The notes: generated by a model from the letters alone, not told the origin. A DNA stretch of 64,000 bases from Sciurus carolinensis (GCF_902686445.1 NC_062222.1:138340596-138404595); one strand, 5' to 3'; shown: positions 34,201 to 49,200, counted from the first letter of the stretch. Made by a program: numbers and translations.

Positions 34201-37200
34201 TGGCACCACGATCTTCTAGTCCTGCTCTGGGCAAGGGGGCTGCCATTGACAAGAAGCAGCGGCAGCGTGGAGTGGAGGTTGGTACCTGATCGACACCCAC
34301 CCAGGGTACCTGCCTGGCTCAGGAAGGCCCTGATGAATGGGGCCTGCAAGCTGGGCAGCTGGACAGGACGTGCACCTGGAGGGCAGGTGAGCAGGCCACG
34401 TGCAGGCCTCTCTGCCGGCCAGCTCACACGAAGCACCTCATCGTGGCTCCTTGTGCCCGCCGCCACCCCACCCAAGGGAAGGGCTCGGCCACCCGGCCAG
34501 CTCTGCAAAGGCGCGGCCTCTAATCCCCAGCTTACTGACAGCTGGCAGAGGCCGCAGGACAATCAGTCCCCCAACTATAAAAAGCCACATTACAGAAGGA
34601 GCGAGCCGGTCCTGCGTTCCACTAGGCGTCTGCAGTGTCCCGCTCCCAGGAGACGGTCACTGGGCAGACCCTGGGGCACAGCAGCTGCCCATATGGTGCT
34701 ACTCCACCACCTCAGCAGGGCCGATCTCAGGGCCCTGGAGGACCTCTGTCTCCAAGGCTGGTCAGCCTGCACCCTCAGAGCCCAGGCCGGCCTCGCAGGA
34801 CAGCTGCCACCACAGGCACCCGCAGGCTCCCTCTCCTCACACGCCCACGGCTCCGGAGCGCCCTCAACAGCTCTCCTGCCACCACCCCCAGGAGGTGGAC
34901 ACTCCCTGACGCCCCTTGGCCTCCTAGACTGCCCCTTGTCTGAGGCCTGCCCCACCCCAGGCTCCTTCTCGGGAAGCCAGCTGGTCACCCCAAGTGCTCT
35001 CGGGACCCCACGGTGCTTCCTCCCACAAGGCTCCTCGTCTGTCTGCAGTTCCAGCCCCCAGTCAAGCATCTAGTGGAGAGGACACATCAGAGTGGTATGC
35101 GTCCCCCAGCGTCCACCTGTGCTCAGTGCCCAGAGACCCTGCACTCTGCTGGGGAAGGCGCCCGCCCTCCTGGGAGCAGGCTCTGTGCTTCACTTGCTGG
35201 GTTATCACAAGGGAGGCAGGACGGAGCCTGGCCTTGAAGTCAACTTTGTACACCTGTGGCCACTGACTTCCTCCGCCCCTGTCCACGACAGCTGCCCATC
35301 CCAAGAGGCCAGGCCGTGCCCTCCCCCGCAGTCTGCCAGCCCTGGGTGACATTCTTCCAGTTCTGGGCTGAGGCCTTATGGAGGCCAGCGACTTCCTCTT
35401 GCCTCTTGGAACCAGCTGCCCTGCGGAGTAGCTCAGGCTACTGTTGGAGGGGCAGCCCCTCTGGGGAGCTGAGCCAGTCCCACAGTCACCCTGGCCTTCC
35501 AGCCACCAGCAGCCAGACGCTACCGCCCAAGTGACTCAGGGACACCAGTGCTGCAGAGCCCTGCCCAGAGCCCTGGCCCGCAGAATCACTGCAGCCATGG
35601 AGCAGCCACTGAGTCTGCACCACACAGCGAGGAACGCGGAAGCCAGACGGAGCGAGGAGAGCCCCAGAGACACCCAGCAGAAAGCCAGAGACTCGCCTCC
35701 TCAGGAGGGCGCCCAGGGAGCCCAGCGCTCTCTGCTGCAGATCAGGCTCCAGGGCCTCAGGAGCCTGGCTGGCACGCACCCTGTCCCAGTCCTCAGAGGA
35801 CATGTAGTAATGGCCACCCTCTGTTGACAAAGGTCGGTGTCCCCTCTGAGCGCCAGGCACATCTCACACCCACGGGGACAGTGACTCCTTCTCAGGTGCC
35901 TCTTTCCTAGCACAGCCTGGGAGTGCAGCCAAAGACCCAGCCATGCCGCCCGGCTCCATCCCTGAGCAGGGCTCTTCACAATGTCCCTGTCCACCCAGGG
36001 ACGCCCTGCTCATCCTGCAGGGTCCAGCTGGACCCCTCCTCAGTGGCCCCTCCTCCACCTGCCTCACATGCCTGTTTCCCAGTCCCCGCTGCCCCTCTCC
36101 AGGCCCCTGTGGACCCTCTGACTAGGGTGCTGCCCTGGGCCAGGGGTGGGTGCCGCCCTGCAGTGGGACGGAGGCCGTGGGCCTGCCCCGCCATGCTGTG
36201 GGAGTGCTGCAGGGGCTCAGACCCCCTCAGCCAGAGGCCGCCGAGGGCCACTCCACAATCACAGGAAGCTGCAAGGTGGCTCTGCAGTGCGAGCAGCCCA
36301 GGGCCCGAGTGGACCCAATTCCTGCCCAGGGAGGCTGGCCGGAGGGTTTGCCACACAGCGTAAGGCCAGGACCCCGCGGCTCTTTGTGGGCACAGCTCAT
36401 TCCCCGCAGGACCCACAACAGAGGCACGGTGAAGCTCGGAGAGGCCAGAGAGCCGGCGGACTTTCAGATCAGCTGCACGACAGCACGGAAGCCAACGCGA
36501 CGGACGCAAATCCAGCACCTGATTCCCCACACGGGAGATACACACGCCCCTCTCCGGAGGGCAGGGAGGCACTTCGCCTGCCCCTCAGGCTGCCTGCCGC
36601 CCAGAGCACACAGACTGCAGCAACCGGTCCCAGGGGAGGCCACTGACAGCTGTCAGGTGTCCGCACTGCCAGCAGCTGGTCCTGCTCCAAGGAGCCCCGG
36701 CCTGCTGCCCACTCTGCCCAACAGGGCCTTTTGTTCCTCGAGAGGGACAGGAGGGGCTGGCTTCCCCTGCCAGCACAGGCTCACCACAGACAGGAGCCCC
36801 TCTGGGGAAGGGGCAGTAGCTGCAGCCCCTCCTGGGCCCAGGGCCAGCCTCCAGGGCAATCCCAGAGACCTGGGGCAGCCATGGCCCGGCCATGTCAACC
36901 AGCACCCCGCACCCTCCAGGGCAGCCCTAGCCTTAGTGTCCTCGTCTGCGCAGTGGGGATGGTCCATGGCCGGCCTGGGCTCCCGCCCTGTAGGACAGCC
37001 AGCTCTGAAGAGCTCCCTGGACACTGACAGGCCCACAGCATGTCTGCTAAGGGAGGAAGTTCCGGGCAGGCACAGCCTGGTAGAGGCTTGAGCAGCAGAG
37101 AAGTCACGCATGGAGAAACACGGGGTCCAGACCAGGGGCCTGAGTCAGCAGGGGCGAGGAAGCCAGGGTCTACTCTACAAAACTGCAGGGGTTACACAAA

Positions 37201-40200
37201 GAGCCACAGTTAAGTGTCCCTCCACTGCCAAGTCCAAGGGGACAGGGGACAGGGCTTCGTATGGGGTGTTTGCACAGAACTCCTGTCCCCCACCCAGGAG
37301 CAAAGCACCAGAATGGGGCGGGGGTCCCACGGGAACACATGGTCCTCCCCCGGCCCCCATCCTGGACCCACACCTCAGCAAGGGCCCGTCCCCCTCCACC
37401 CGCCCTCTCCCTGTCCGTCACGGCCTGGTTAGCGTTCCTGGAACCCATGAGGCCGTCATGCCCAACAGCTGCTGCTGGGGTCAGCCTCACCTGTTCGCTC
37501 TGGACCACAACCAGAGCCTTCCTGGCCCCCAACCTCTTCCTCCAGACCTGTCTGCACCCGGGGCCACAGTGAGCGTCCTGAGCAGGCCTGCTGGTGCCAC
37601 TCCTCAGCCCACCGCGGCCAGCCACCCACCCCTCCAGTCTACCTTCCTCCTGCACTGCCCATGGAGACCACGAAGATGTGCTTTATGTAAGAGTCCCATG
37701 TGACCATAGAGCCCAGATCATATCCTTATAACCTGCCACCAAAGGGGCCACAAACCCCCAAGTGACGGTAACCCTAGCAACATGGTGCTCGGCACCAGGT
37801 CAATACTTAGAAGTGGAAGTGGGTCAATGTCCTCTTAAAGGTACTCCCTGTCCCATGCCAGAGAACTCATCCGGGGAACCTCTAAGGAGGAGTCAGGTGG
37901 CAAGGAGTGTCAGGGTGGCGTCCCCGAGGGGCGGTCACCAAGGTGTCTCTGACAGTGGACTCGGAACAGCCTGGGATCTGCCCGGGTTGATGGATTCTGA
38001 ACATCGCATCCAAAGATGGCGCTGACTGGCTGGGCGGGGCTCCCGAGGCGTTGAGAGGCGCCCGCAGCCCTCCCGGGGTGGCAGACCAGGAGCAGGGCTC
38101 CTGAGCTGGGCCTCTGCAGAAACCTCTCCCCCGCCAGCGCCTGGCTCGCAGGTCCCCTCCTCCCAAGGCCTTCCCCCACTGGTGCACCTCCCCAGGGGCC
38201 ACCTCTGCTGCCCACCACTAAGCCTGTCCCAGGGGAGTGGCCAGGAACCTCCCACCACCAGGGCACCCCAGTCCCACGGAACAGGTAGACACGTGCAGTG
38301 GGAGAAGAGCAGCCTCAGGGTCAGGGTCCCCTCTGCCCTCTGAACTGCTGTCTGGGGTGGGGGTCAGAGGGCATGGTTCTGGGCAGGCACAGGGCCAGGC
38401 TGGGACCAGAAGAAGAAGAGGATTAATTATAAACCCCAAGTTCTTCCAGAACCTTCTGATGACTCTTCCTCCCACCTCCCCCACTCTCTATCCTCCAGGG
38501 ACACAGACAAGAAGATCCAAGTTCTAGAAACATTGTGGCTGAATGGTGGCCCCTGAAAGATGTGAAAGGGTCTTTGCAGATGTCATTAAGGTAAGGATCT
38601 TGAGAGGAGATCATCCTGGGTCATCCAGGAGAGCCATAAACCCAGTGACAGTGTCCTTGTAGGAGACAGAGAAGACAAAAGCCAGGTTGATCTGGCCACA
38701 ATTTTGCTTTAAGCGCTGAGTGTGCTACAGCAGCCCCAGGACTCGGTAGCACTGCCCAGGGACCACCCTCGTCTGGACTTCAGGAGAGCCTAGGTCTGCC
38801 CACAGGTGGCAGGTGACCGACCCTCAGCTGCCACCAGCACCCCATGTTGCATCGGTGTCAGGGTTGGGTTGAGGGGCTTTGTGACCAGCTAGACTCAACC
38901 CCACCAGCCAGAGCTGTCACCAAGCCTGTCCAGGCAGGAGAAAGGAGTCAGCAGACTTGCAGGGGTGGGGGTGGCCAGCACAGCCAGGCCCTCAGAGCCA
39001 CCAGCTGGTGAGCTGCTCGCTCCAGCAGTCAGCAGTCAGCCACCATGGGTCTGAGCAAGGCTTGGCGCTGGAGGGAGACAGAATCTCAAGGGTGTCCGAG
39101 CCGGGCCCAACTCCCTGGCACCAAGTACCACGGTGGCAGCAGGTCCTGGCAGCCGGAGCTCACCCAGGGCCTTGTGTGGGAGTGTTGCTCCCTCGGAGTT
39201 CACCCTGGCTTTCTGGCAGCACACGCCAGGCCTCTGTCCTCCCAGAGGACAGAGGTTAGAGCAGGAAGGAGCCCACCACACCAAGAGATGGGCATCCCGA
39301 TTCTGAGACCCAGAGGAAAAATGCCCAGTGAGCCCTACTTCCTTCTGTCCAGGCAAAATAAACAGGTCTCCAAGGACACAGGTCGCCTGCGCCGTGTGGG
39401 AGGGTGATCTCACCAGCACCACCCCGACATGGGCAGCCTGTGCCTGGGAACTCCACTGAGGAGAAGCAAGGACGCTGTCTCCCTTCTCGGAAGCTTGGAG
39501 CAGCTCCAGGAAGCCCCACGTCAAGGAGAGGAGGCCGAGCAGCTGTGGCCTGCAGCGCCTGCCATCCTGAGTCGGAGAACCAGCACCCCACCCACCACCC
39601 AGCCGCAGGTCTTGCCTAACTCCCCTGCTCCTGAGACCTGCCACAGAGGAAGGCCAGGCGCTGCTCGGCAGAGGATCGGCACGTCCATCTCCCCTGCCAG
39701 CCGGCCCTCCCTCCAAGCCAGAGCTGGCATGGGAGCTGCCATACTCACGACAGGCCACGTCACACTGCCCCCAGCCCCGGCTCACCAGCGGCTCCCCCCC
39801 CACCGCCTCACCCACCTCTCTGCCAAACACCTTTGTGGGTCATGACTTGTGGGGCCTCAAAGGCCCCGCAGGACTGGCTCCCACCCCGAGACCCCAGAAT
39901 CCAAACGGGCTTGTACCCACCACCTACCCCAGCCTACTGCCTCACACGGGGCCCAAACGGGCAGCACCCAGCACCGCCCACATTCACACCTGCATTTGCT
40001 CTGCCCATAGCCTGCGGCCTGGTGAACCCGCCCAGGACCCAGCCGGGTATGCAGAGCCTGAGGAGCAGCAGGGGAGGGCAAAGCCCTTCCACCCTCGCCT
40101 CACGCCAACCTGCTCCCCACACAGCCGCGGTCAAAGCCCTTGCAAAGAGGCTTCTGAAGTCCCGACTGGTGGCTGGCAGCCTCCAGCCCCTCCTCCACCC

Positions 40201-43200
40201 CAGAGGATGACACTCGGGCCCTGGAGGCACAGGCAGGCGCCACATGGGGCGCCAGCAGGCCTGCTCCTCCCGCGGAGCTCTGACTGCGGTCACCTAGGCC
40301 CCACGGGAGGCCGGGTCCTGGGGCCACGCCTCACAACAGCCAGCGCAGACCAGCAGCCCCTCTGGAGAGGGGCAGGGCCCGTTCCCTCCTGCAGGGCTGC
40401 GGGGCCACAGGTGCCAATGTGACTGCACAGCTCGGCCCTGTCCCTGCAGCACCCAGTGGGTACCTTGGGCTCTCCGCAGCACACACAACCCACCGGCTCC
40501 CAGACCTGGCAGTTGGACGCTGGCCTCACTTCCCTCCTGGACAGTCACTTGGCGAGGATCTGGGCCCAGGTGTCCCAGTCCTCACACCCCTAGGGCCCAG
40601 GACCACAACTGGGCTGTCGGAGGCAGAGGGCAGCTCTGAGTGGCCCAGGGCCAGAGGCTGGTGTGTCCTCACGTCGGCACCCACGGGGGCTCGCTGGCCC
40701 TCAAAAACGCGCCTGTTCTTTTTGTCTGTTTTTCATTCCATCTGAGCAGGAGGCGCTGATGCTTGGTGAGCCCCACACAGGCCAGGAACGGCTGTGACCT
40801 GGGCCTCGCTCTGGAGACGCTGAGGACCTCTGCTCCCACTCCCGGGCAGCCCCAGGAAGAGGGAGCAGCCCCGGCCAGGTGCCCCAGTGCTGCCCACAGC
40901 GTGCAGGCGCATCCTGCGGCTCGAGGGTCAGCGGCCCACACGGCCGGCATACTCACAGTAGCCACACCTGGTCCCGCCTTCGAAGATGAATCCGTTGGGC
41001 ACGGCCCCGTAGCGCCGGAGGTCGGACAGCTTCCACTGCCCCGTGACGGCCGGAGGGATGTCCCTGGCCAGGACCAGGATGTCGTTGCAGAGGTGGAGGG
41101 TGGCCGGGCCACTCTCCAGCTTGGTGCCGGGAGCCACCGTCACATGGAACCTGTGCACTGGGGTGGCAGGGGTGAAGCTCATCACCTGCGATAGGCAGGG
41201 CCAGTGGCACCCAGGCTCGGGCTGGGGAGGCCCTGGCAGCTGCTCGCCTGGCCAGTGGGCCACACGGCCACCGTGCTAGGGTGGGGGTGCTGCCTGCCAC
41301 GGCCCCCACCTCCCCTCCCATCCCTCAGGACTGCCTGGGGGAGGCACCCGCTCCCAGCCCAACCACACTGACAGGGCCTCAGGGGGCTCCAGTGGAGGAC
41401 AAGGGCTGGTCAGCATTGGGTCAGGACTGCACAGAGCACCTGCCCACCCTGGCAGCCTGGGAGCTCCTTTCATGGACGGGGAAACCGAGGCTCGGCATGT
41501 GGAAGGCGGGGCCCCGTCTGAGCACAGCCTGTGCTGGACGGAGATCAGCTTGGCCACAGGGTGCTCGGGAGGCTGTGGACACGCCTCTCTCTGGACGGTG
41601 GCTCCCCTGCTCCCCTTGGGGGCAGCTGGGTGCCCCTGGACTCCCACTACCTCGGCTGGGCCCCTTCCCCTGAAAGCCCCTTAGAGGAGGATGGCCGTGA
41701 GCACTTCCTGCTTCGATCTCTCCCCAGGTCACCCCACCTCGGGAGGTAGACTGTGCCCTCAGGGCACGGCCCCCTGCCTGCCAGTGCCCACCCCTGCTCC
41801 AGCCCACTCCATCTCCACCCCTGTGGCTGCAGGGTCCCCAGCATCTCCAGGCTGTGGCCTTGGCCATCCCCCCTGAATCCACCCCACTGCCCCACCCAGA
41901 TAAATGGGTCCCAGCATAGCCAAGCCAGAACCTCACTGGAGAACTTTCTGGAAAGGCAGGGCTCATCCTTCCTACCCCCCATTCTCTGATCCCTCAGGTC
42001 AGGGAGGGAAGCAGCTCACTCCTGAATCAATTAGCTCAGCAGGTGGGCCATGATGCTCCTTGTGGCATTTTAAAAACAGAGAGAGCCCAGGAAGAACCTC
42101 AGGTCAGGCGCGGGCCAGAGCCTGCCATCACCGACCGTCCCACAGTTGGCTCATCCTGGATCGGAGGCACCCATTTTAATGTTTTGGAAAACACAGCAAG
42201 AGACCCCGTTGTCCTTACCACTTAGACCTCCAGTGCCCGAGGCTTGGGCCTCATTCCGGCTGAGTCCCAGCCGTGCCATCCCCCGCCTGGCAGCGGGCCC
42301 CAGCTCGGGCCTCCGCACCCCTCCACGCTGTGAGCCCCAGGGCCCCAGCCCTGCACTCCGCCCCGGGGTGGCCCGGCTCCGTGAACAACCTCTGTGGGCA
42401 GCTGCTGCCTCTGGCACTCGGAGCTCCCTGCTGTCCACTGGCCACTCAGCCGCTACCTCCTCCCTGTCCAGGCATTCTGGCCCTGACTCTCTCCCAGTGG
42501 CTGCTGGCTCTGCACGGCCCAGGCCCATGTGGAAGCCACGGGCGGGAACTTGGGAGATGGATGGGCAGCAGCTTGGGCTCCAGGCCCGTTTTAACTAATA
42601 GGGCTGAGCTAGGGCTTGCAAGCCCCGTGGCCCAGAGAACCCCGCCCCAATGCTTCGTCCGAACACCCCAGGCAGGGTCCCACTCTCCCTGGCCACTCAT
42701 CTGGAGCACGGAGTTCAGGGCCCAGCAGGTCACCATCTGGGGAGTCCACTACCTTCTCTTCATTTCTGTGAGGCTCTGGGGTCTCACCTGCCTCTGTGGT
42801 CCACATGGGAGAGGGGCCCCAAGACCACCAGGGAGGCCCTCACCCGGGCCTCTGCCCCAGGGACTCACCCTCGCCGAGCGCATAGCGGATGCGGGCGTCC
42901 CAGGCACACATGGCCTGGCGGCTGTCGAAGCCCAGCATGACGGCCTGGGACAGGCAGACGATGGCCAGTGTGTGGACCAGACCCTCGTAGGGCAGGCCAG
43001 GCTCCAGGCCACAGATGTCCTCCAGGGTCAGGCTGCTGCGCTCCCGGAGGCCCTTGGCACGGTCAGACTTGTCCTTGTAGGCCAGCATGAGCAGGCAATC
43101 TGCACAGAAGGCAAGAGGCTGTGCTGCGTCCACCAGGATGCCAGATACTGCCCACTGCCCCCTCCCCAGCACCCTCTGGGAGGACATGGCTGGAGAGAGA

Positions 43201-46200
43201 CTGGAGCTCCAGCTGTGACCCAAGAAAGTCACTCGTCCACCCTGTCTTGTGTGCAAAGTGGGATGTGCGCCCATCCTGGATGACCCACCAGCCACCTGAC
43301 TACCCTGTGGCGGGGCCGGGACTCCAGCAGGGTGTCCACTCTGCCCAGGCAGGCGAGCCCACCCTGGCCACATTCGGGCTGCAGAAGCTATGGTCCACGG
43401 TCAGGTGAGCGGGCACAGTGCCTGCCCAGCAGCTCGGGCCTCCCACCCACCCTGTGGCCTGTGCTGCACCCTCGGGCCTGACACAGCAAGACCTGCTTCA
43501 CCTCCTGTTCTCCTGGTTCCCAGGCTGGGGCCTGAGCCCCAGCCTTGGGGAGGAAGAGGGATATACTAGGCCTTGGTCCCACTCATGAAGCGTGGCAGGC
43601 CCCTCTGCCCCCTGGCTGCAGGGACAAGCCTGAGTCTCACCTCCCGGCCCCTCCAGGACCCTCAGGTCTTCATCCCAAGCTCCTGTTCCCATGGACATGG
43701 TCACTGAACACTGCCACCCACTCAGCCCCAGGGGCAGCTTCAGCAGCAAGGTACTGCCCATGCCCCTGGGTTGCCCTGGGCAAATCTCCTGCCCTGAGAC
43801 AAGACGGGAGGAGGTGCGCCAGTCTCCTGGCCTCCACCCCCTCCACACCGTGGCCAGCCTTGTTGAGCAGGTCCCCCCCCACCCAGGCCCCCTGCAGCTC
43901 CAGGACCCCAGGTGCCCTCTCTTGGAGGAGGGTGTAGGCCTGGGGACCTAGTGCAGACACCCAAACACGTTCACGGGTGGCACAACGCCAAATCCCGCAT
44001 GAAACTGAAGCAGTCAAGACCCCCGTCCACCTGCAAGAGACCGGGAGGGAGGGGTCCCGGCCAGGATGGTGAAGTGAGAGCTCAGCCCTGGCAAGCAGAC
44101 GTGGCTCTTCCAACAGGCCCAGCAAACCGCACGAGGTCCCAGGCCCCATGGTGGGATGCGCACGCAGCTGTAGCAGGACCCAGGAGAGTCCTGTGCTCTG
44201 CCTCCCTCCCACCCCAGTGCCTCGGACCAGAACCAGAGTCCCAGCCCAGAGCGAGAGTTTGGGCTTTGCAGGCCATAAGGTGTCTGTCTCGGCGACTCAG
44301 AGGTGCCCTCCTGGTGGGAGAAGAGCCATGGACGGTGCTGGCCAGTGGCAGGCCCTGTGCCACGAGGCCCTGCAGGAGCACAGGGGCCTGTGGGCAGTGG
44401 GGCTTCCGCCACCACTTGAAAATCCATGGCTGGGACCTGATGTTCATGACCACAGAAAAGCAAAGGCGTCTGAGGAAGAAGAGCACCCAACCCGCAGACA
44501 CCCTGCCCCGTGCAGCCCGGGGGAAGCTGCAGACCCACAGGAGGGGCCACGAAGCCCGGTCCGGAGCGACCAGCAAGTTCCCATGGAAACCTCCCCTGCC
44601 AGGGCACCAGAGCACCAAGAAATGAAAGGTCAAGGGACAAGCATGGGCACAGACAGGGGCACAGAGGGAGGTCACAGAGGCAAGAACTTGCTGCCCAGTG
44701 ACAGGCGCTGCTTTGGGTGCTGCTGGCCAGCACAGTGCCACGAGACCGGCTCCTCCTCTGTCCAAAAGAAGTCACGCTCCTAGTCACAGGCCAGAGCGGT
44801 GCCCACCCCGCTCCTGCTGTGGGCACCACGGGTGCGCAGCCTCCTCTGGACCGCTCCACTCGAGGTGCGCCTCAGGCATGGGGGCTGCATCCCTGTGCTA
44901 CTTCAATAAAACTGTGTACAGAAACGGGTGGTGATGGACTTGGCCCGGAGAGGGGCATCTGCCCACTCATGAGTGGAACTTGCCCACACCGCTGGCTGCC
45001 AGCAGGTCCACCTCCCCTGGACATCTAAGCTGGCGACACGGGCCGTGGGCTGCACACGGCACCCACACTGCCCAGATCTCGCCCACCTGGTCGGAATCCG
45101 CCAGCCTGCAGCTCAGTGGCACTCTGCTGAGGCCAGGGTGGGCCAGGGTCGCCCACACTGGCGTGCACTCATGCTCACAGATGCACGCGCGTGGGGCTGA
45201 ACATCTGTGTGTCCCCAGGGCACTGGGGGCTGGGCTTTGGGCAGAGCCGAGAACATGAGGGTGGAGCCTCAGGTGGGAGGCCCTCCAGGTGAGGAGCAGC
45301 AAGGAGGTGACAGCTAGGAACCAGAGCTGGCCCTGCTGGACACGAGCCTGTGGTGAGGAGGTGGCTTAAGGCACACGCACTCAGCCGGCACACACGCTCG
45401 CATGCCCCAAGGACCGAACTCCCATGCCTACCTGGGCATGCACACACCTGCACACTCTTACACACACAAATGCTCACTCGTGTAAGCCCACACTCACCCG
45501 TGCTGGCTCCCAGGCCACTGAACCCCATGTGCAGCTGCCAGGTTCCAGCCCCACACCTGCTACCAGGGGCCTCAGCCTCTGAGGTGCCCCAACTTCCCCA
45601 CCTCAGTGAGCAAAATCATCTTGCTAAAGAACCATTAGTACGAAAAAAAACTTACATTCTTATGCTCAGCAGCACCATGGCCAGGCCTGCGCTGGCACGA
45701 AAGCCCGCAGGACACGAGGCTGGAGGGCCAGTGACAGACCCCGGGCCGCACTCCTCACCTCCCGTGACTTCTGCCCTGGGCAGGTGGGACAGGCGGGCTG
45801 CCCAGCAGAAGCTGGGAGTGAAGAAAGACCCCCAAGGCTGATGGCAGACCCCTGCCCCCTGGGCCCCAGAGCCCCTCAGGTTCACAGCCCCTCCCACACC
45901 TGCAGGGCTCAGCCCCGCCCACACTGCGCCTGCTGCAGCCAGCAGGCGTCCCAGTCGCCCTGGGAGTGACAGACTAGCCGGCAACCGAGACAACCATCAG
46001 CAAAGTGTCATAGGAGGAGGGAACAGGGGACCTACGGGTGGGGCAGGGACCACCTGTGCTGGGCTGGTGGTTGTCCCAGGAGGGAACGACTGAAGATCCG
46101 GTTCAGCAGTGCACAGGGAACACACTGTATTAGACCCCAGGGCAGGCAACACGAGGGCAGGGGGCAGAGTGGTCTGCATGCAGGCAGCAGGTCAGGCTCC

Positions 46201-49200
46201 TGTGCCCCAGAGAGTCCCAAGGGTTTTGAGCACAGAGGCTGGGCTGGCCTGTCCTTGAGCCCATGTGGCCACTGTATGGAGGATGGGCATGGAGTGAGTG
46301 CAGCCTTGGAGGCTCCTGCCCTTCTGGGCAAGAGGCCTGCACCAGACACAGCACTGGCCATGTCACCCCTGCCCTCTGAGCAGGAGGCCACAGGCCCTCT
46401 GGGATGAGAGGAGAGGAGGACACAAATAATCAAGGGGACTCTGTGGATCTGGGTGGCAAGGGATGCCTGGGGAGGCTCCCAGGAGCCAGGGTGGAGGTCT
46501 TCCCTGGATGAGAGAGGCAGAGAAACCCACTGGACATGGGGCAGCTGGACAGGCGTCTGGAGATGTAAAAATAACTGGGAGTCATGAGCTCACAGAAGCC
46601 TCGCAGCCAGGGCCAAGAGCCCGGGAGGGCAGGGAGAGGCAGGCCGTGGCCTCCCACGGAGAAGAAGCACAGGGACCAGTGGCCAGCAAGAGGCTGTGGC
46701 AAGGCAGCAGTGGCCGGACCCGCCCCCAGAGGTCATAGTGACCTTGAGGCAGCGCCCTGGAGGAGCCCAAGGAGAGGCCAGGCGGGGCCGGGGGCTCTGA
46801 CCTGGCAGACTGGCTGGGGCTTCCCAGGACACGTGGGGCAGGATGAGGGCAGCCCCAGGCCTCGCTCCCTCTGACTCTGGAGGCAGCACCCTGCCTGCAT
46901 TCCCGGCGGCCACCCACACTGCCGCTCATACCACAGTGAGCATGGACAGTAGCAGCCGCCAGGCCCGCACGCAGGCCCTCAGCCCACAGCCTCGCCCCAT
47001 CCTCCCTCCTAAGACCTGGGAGCAGGCCAGGTAGGGGCTGGTCCGAGCTGCCAGACAGAGACGAAGATGCGGGGAGGGGTGCGGCTCTCCTGGGCACAGC
47101 ACACGGGAGCTGAGCAGGCACGGGGCCAGGAGACCCAAGTCCTTGTCCCGAGATGGGGCTTGCAGGAAGTTGGGCCCTGGGTGTGGCCCCATCCCGTGTC
47201 GTTGCCATGGGAAAGGAAGACTGGCCACCACCCACTCCGTCCTTAGCCAGAGGCTGAGATGTCACCCCATCCCCACAGGGAAGCAAGCAGAGTGCAGAAG
47301 CAAGAGGCACCAACTCCAGAAGGACCCCCAGGGCCCACAGACCCCAACTCCTGGAGGCACTGGTCAGCAGAGCTGCCAACCGCAAGGCTAGGGGTCCCCA
47401 GCAGAGCTGCACCGGCAGCCCCAGGGTCACTCGTTCCTGTGCAGGGGTTCGAGGCCATGTAGACAGGTGCCCTCCTGCAGGCAGGCCTTCCCAACCTCTC
47501 TGCCCAAGCCCCAGCCCCTGGCAGGCTGCCTGGGTGTGAGGCCAGCTGGGGACCCAGCCCTCCAGGCACTGAGAACAGGGCCCTGGGACACATGGTGCCA
47601 AGACCACAGGCAGGTGGATGCTCCAGCAGCCTGGGCAGCCTGGCTGCTTCCACAGGCCCGTGTCTTGGGCCAGATCCTCCAGGTTTCTGGCCCTGAACTT
47701 TTCAGTCTTTAATGCCCCCAAGGCCCTGCCAGCTCCAGGACTTGGTTTCCAAGCAGGACAGAACCCCAGGGGCAGCTCAGTGGGCAGCAGGGGAGCCATG
47801 CCACTTCAGTCCCATTCTCAGTGAGACCCCAGCCAGGACTGGACCAGATCCCCCTCCCAGAGGCCCAGAGAGGAGATGGACAGCCCCGAGCCAGGATGCA
47901 GTCTGGCCTTGAGGAGCACAGCACGCTAGGTGGCAGCAGGGCAGGAGCCGGCTCCTCATCGTCTGTGGAAAACCGTGGCCACAGGCCTGGTGCTGCTGCC
48001 TCCTGTGCCCACCCCTCCCTGGGCACCGCTGGACACACCTCTGGTAAGAGGTATTTTCCTTTCTCCTGCCCACAAGCCTCACCACGACAGGGGCAGCCTC
48101 AGGGAGAGGCACCCGGGCTGCAGTGCAGAGGCCTGTGCCCCACCACCCCACCTCCTGCCCCTAACCATGGCTCATGGCCTTTCTGATAGGGATGTCACGA
48201 TTCTAAAAACGAAGGACCCTGGATGTCTTATGGCAGAAAGCAGGGCTGGCCGTCCTCTCCCACCACACCAGGATCAGGGAGTCTGGGACCCTGAGGAAGG
48301 GGCCTGGCTGGGGTGGGGAGACCCCAGTCTCCAGTGGGGACTGAGGACTGGACAAGAGTGTAGTGGGCTGGGGTCTGTAGCAGGACACCTGGTGGGATTC
48401 AGGGCAGCCATAGAAACCAGAGCAGAAAGTGTCTGAGAGCCGGGCTCCAGAACAATAGGACAGTGGGCAGGGCCAAGGTCCACCAGAGAGGCGCACACCA
48501 CCTCCCGCCCTGTCCCAGCCGCTCGCTTCTTCCCCAGGCTCCCTCCCCTCCCGCCACGGGGGCCTTCTGCCTCCTGACTGCCGGGCACATGGAAAACCCA
48601 GAGATGCCAACCAGCCTGGCAGACTGTGCACACTGGGAGAGCTGGGGAATCCCAGGCACCCTCAGCCCCAGGTACCCCTTCCATGCCGCCGGCCCTGCCT
48701 CCTGGGAAGCTCTGTGGCCTGAGGAGGCACGGACAGCGCCCCAGGGATGCTCCTCCGGGAGGGCGCCTGGGACAGGACTTCCTGTCTCTCGGGTGCTCTG
48801 CACAGGCACTGGGCAGCCCCGGCCACAGGAGCACCTGTCCCCCCTTGGCCTCAGCTGGCCACGGCCTTCATGCCTGCCCACGTGGCCTTCACCCCATGGC
48901 CCTCCACTCCTGGCCTGCCTGCTGGGGGCCCTCACTCCCCCAGACCCCCACCTCCTCCTGAGACAGTGCAGGGTTGGGGCAGAGCCGCGTAGGGCCAGGT
49001 CTGGGCTTGAAGGACTGAGGAATGAGCAGCCCACGGAGCTGGGCCCCTTGGAAAGGGGGCTGAGCCCAGGCAGGAATCAAGGGTCCGCAAAAACCAGCTG
49101 ACCCCCCACGCACACACCCGCGTGCAGGGAGGAGCGAGGCCGCGTCCTGGAAGACACGCTGGCCTCAGGCACACGCCCCGCCCAGCACCCCACAGACCCC

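Larger units (their letters stand above)
32700..40956 (-). other. DOK7: DOK7 intron 4
   Basis: This is 8.3 kb of GC-rich unique sequence. It contains an MIR at about 34.09-34.19 kb, short MIR-like reverse pieces near 33.17 and 36.94 kb, and an LTR-like repeat at about 38.52-38.72 kb. No additional conserved coding exon was recognised. Confidence 0.6.

Noticed and set aside
46582..47799. 405-codon minus-strand open frame in DOK7 intron 2
   Set aside because: Compositional artefact with no recognisable domain. It lies within an intron of DOK7 on the same strand, and its first codon need not be ATG.
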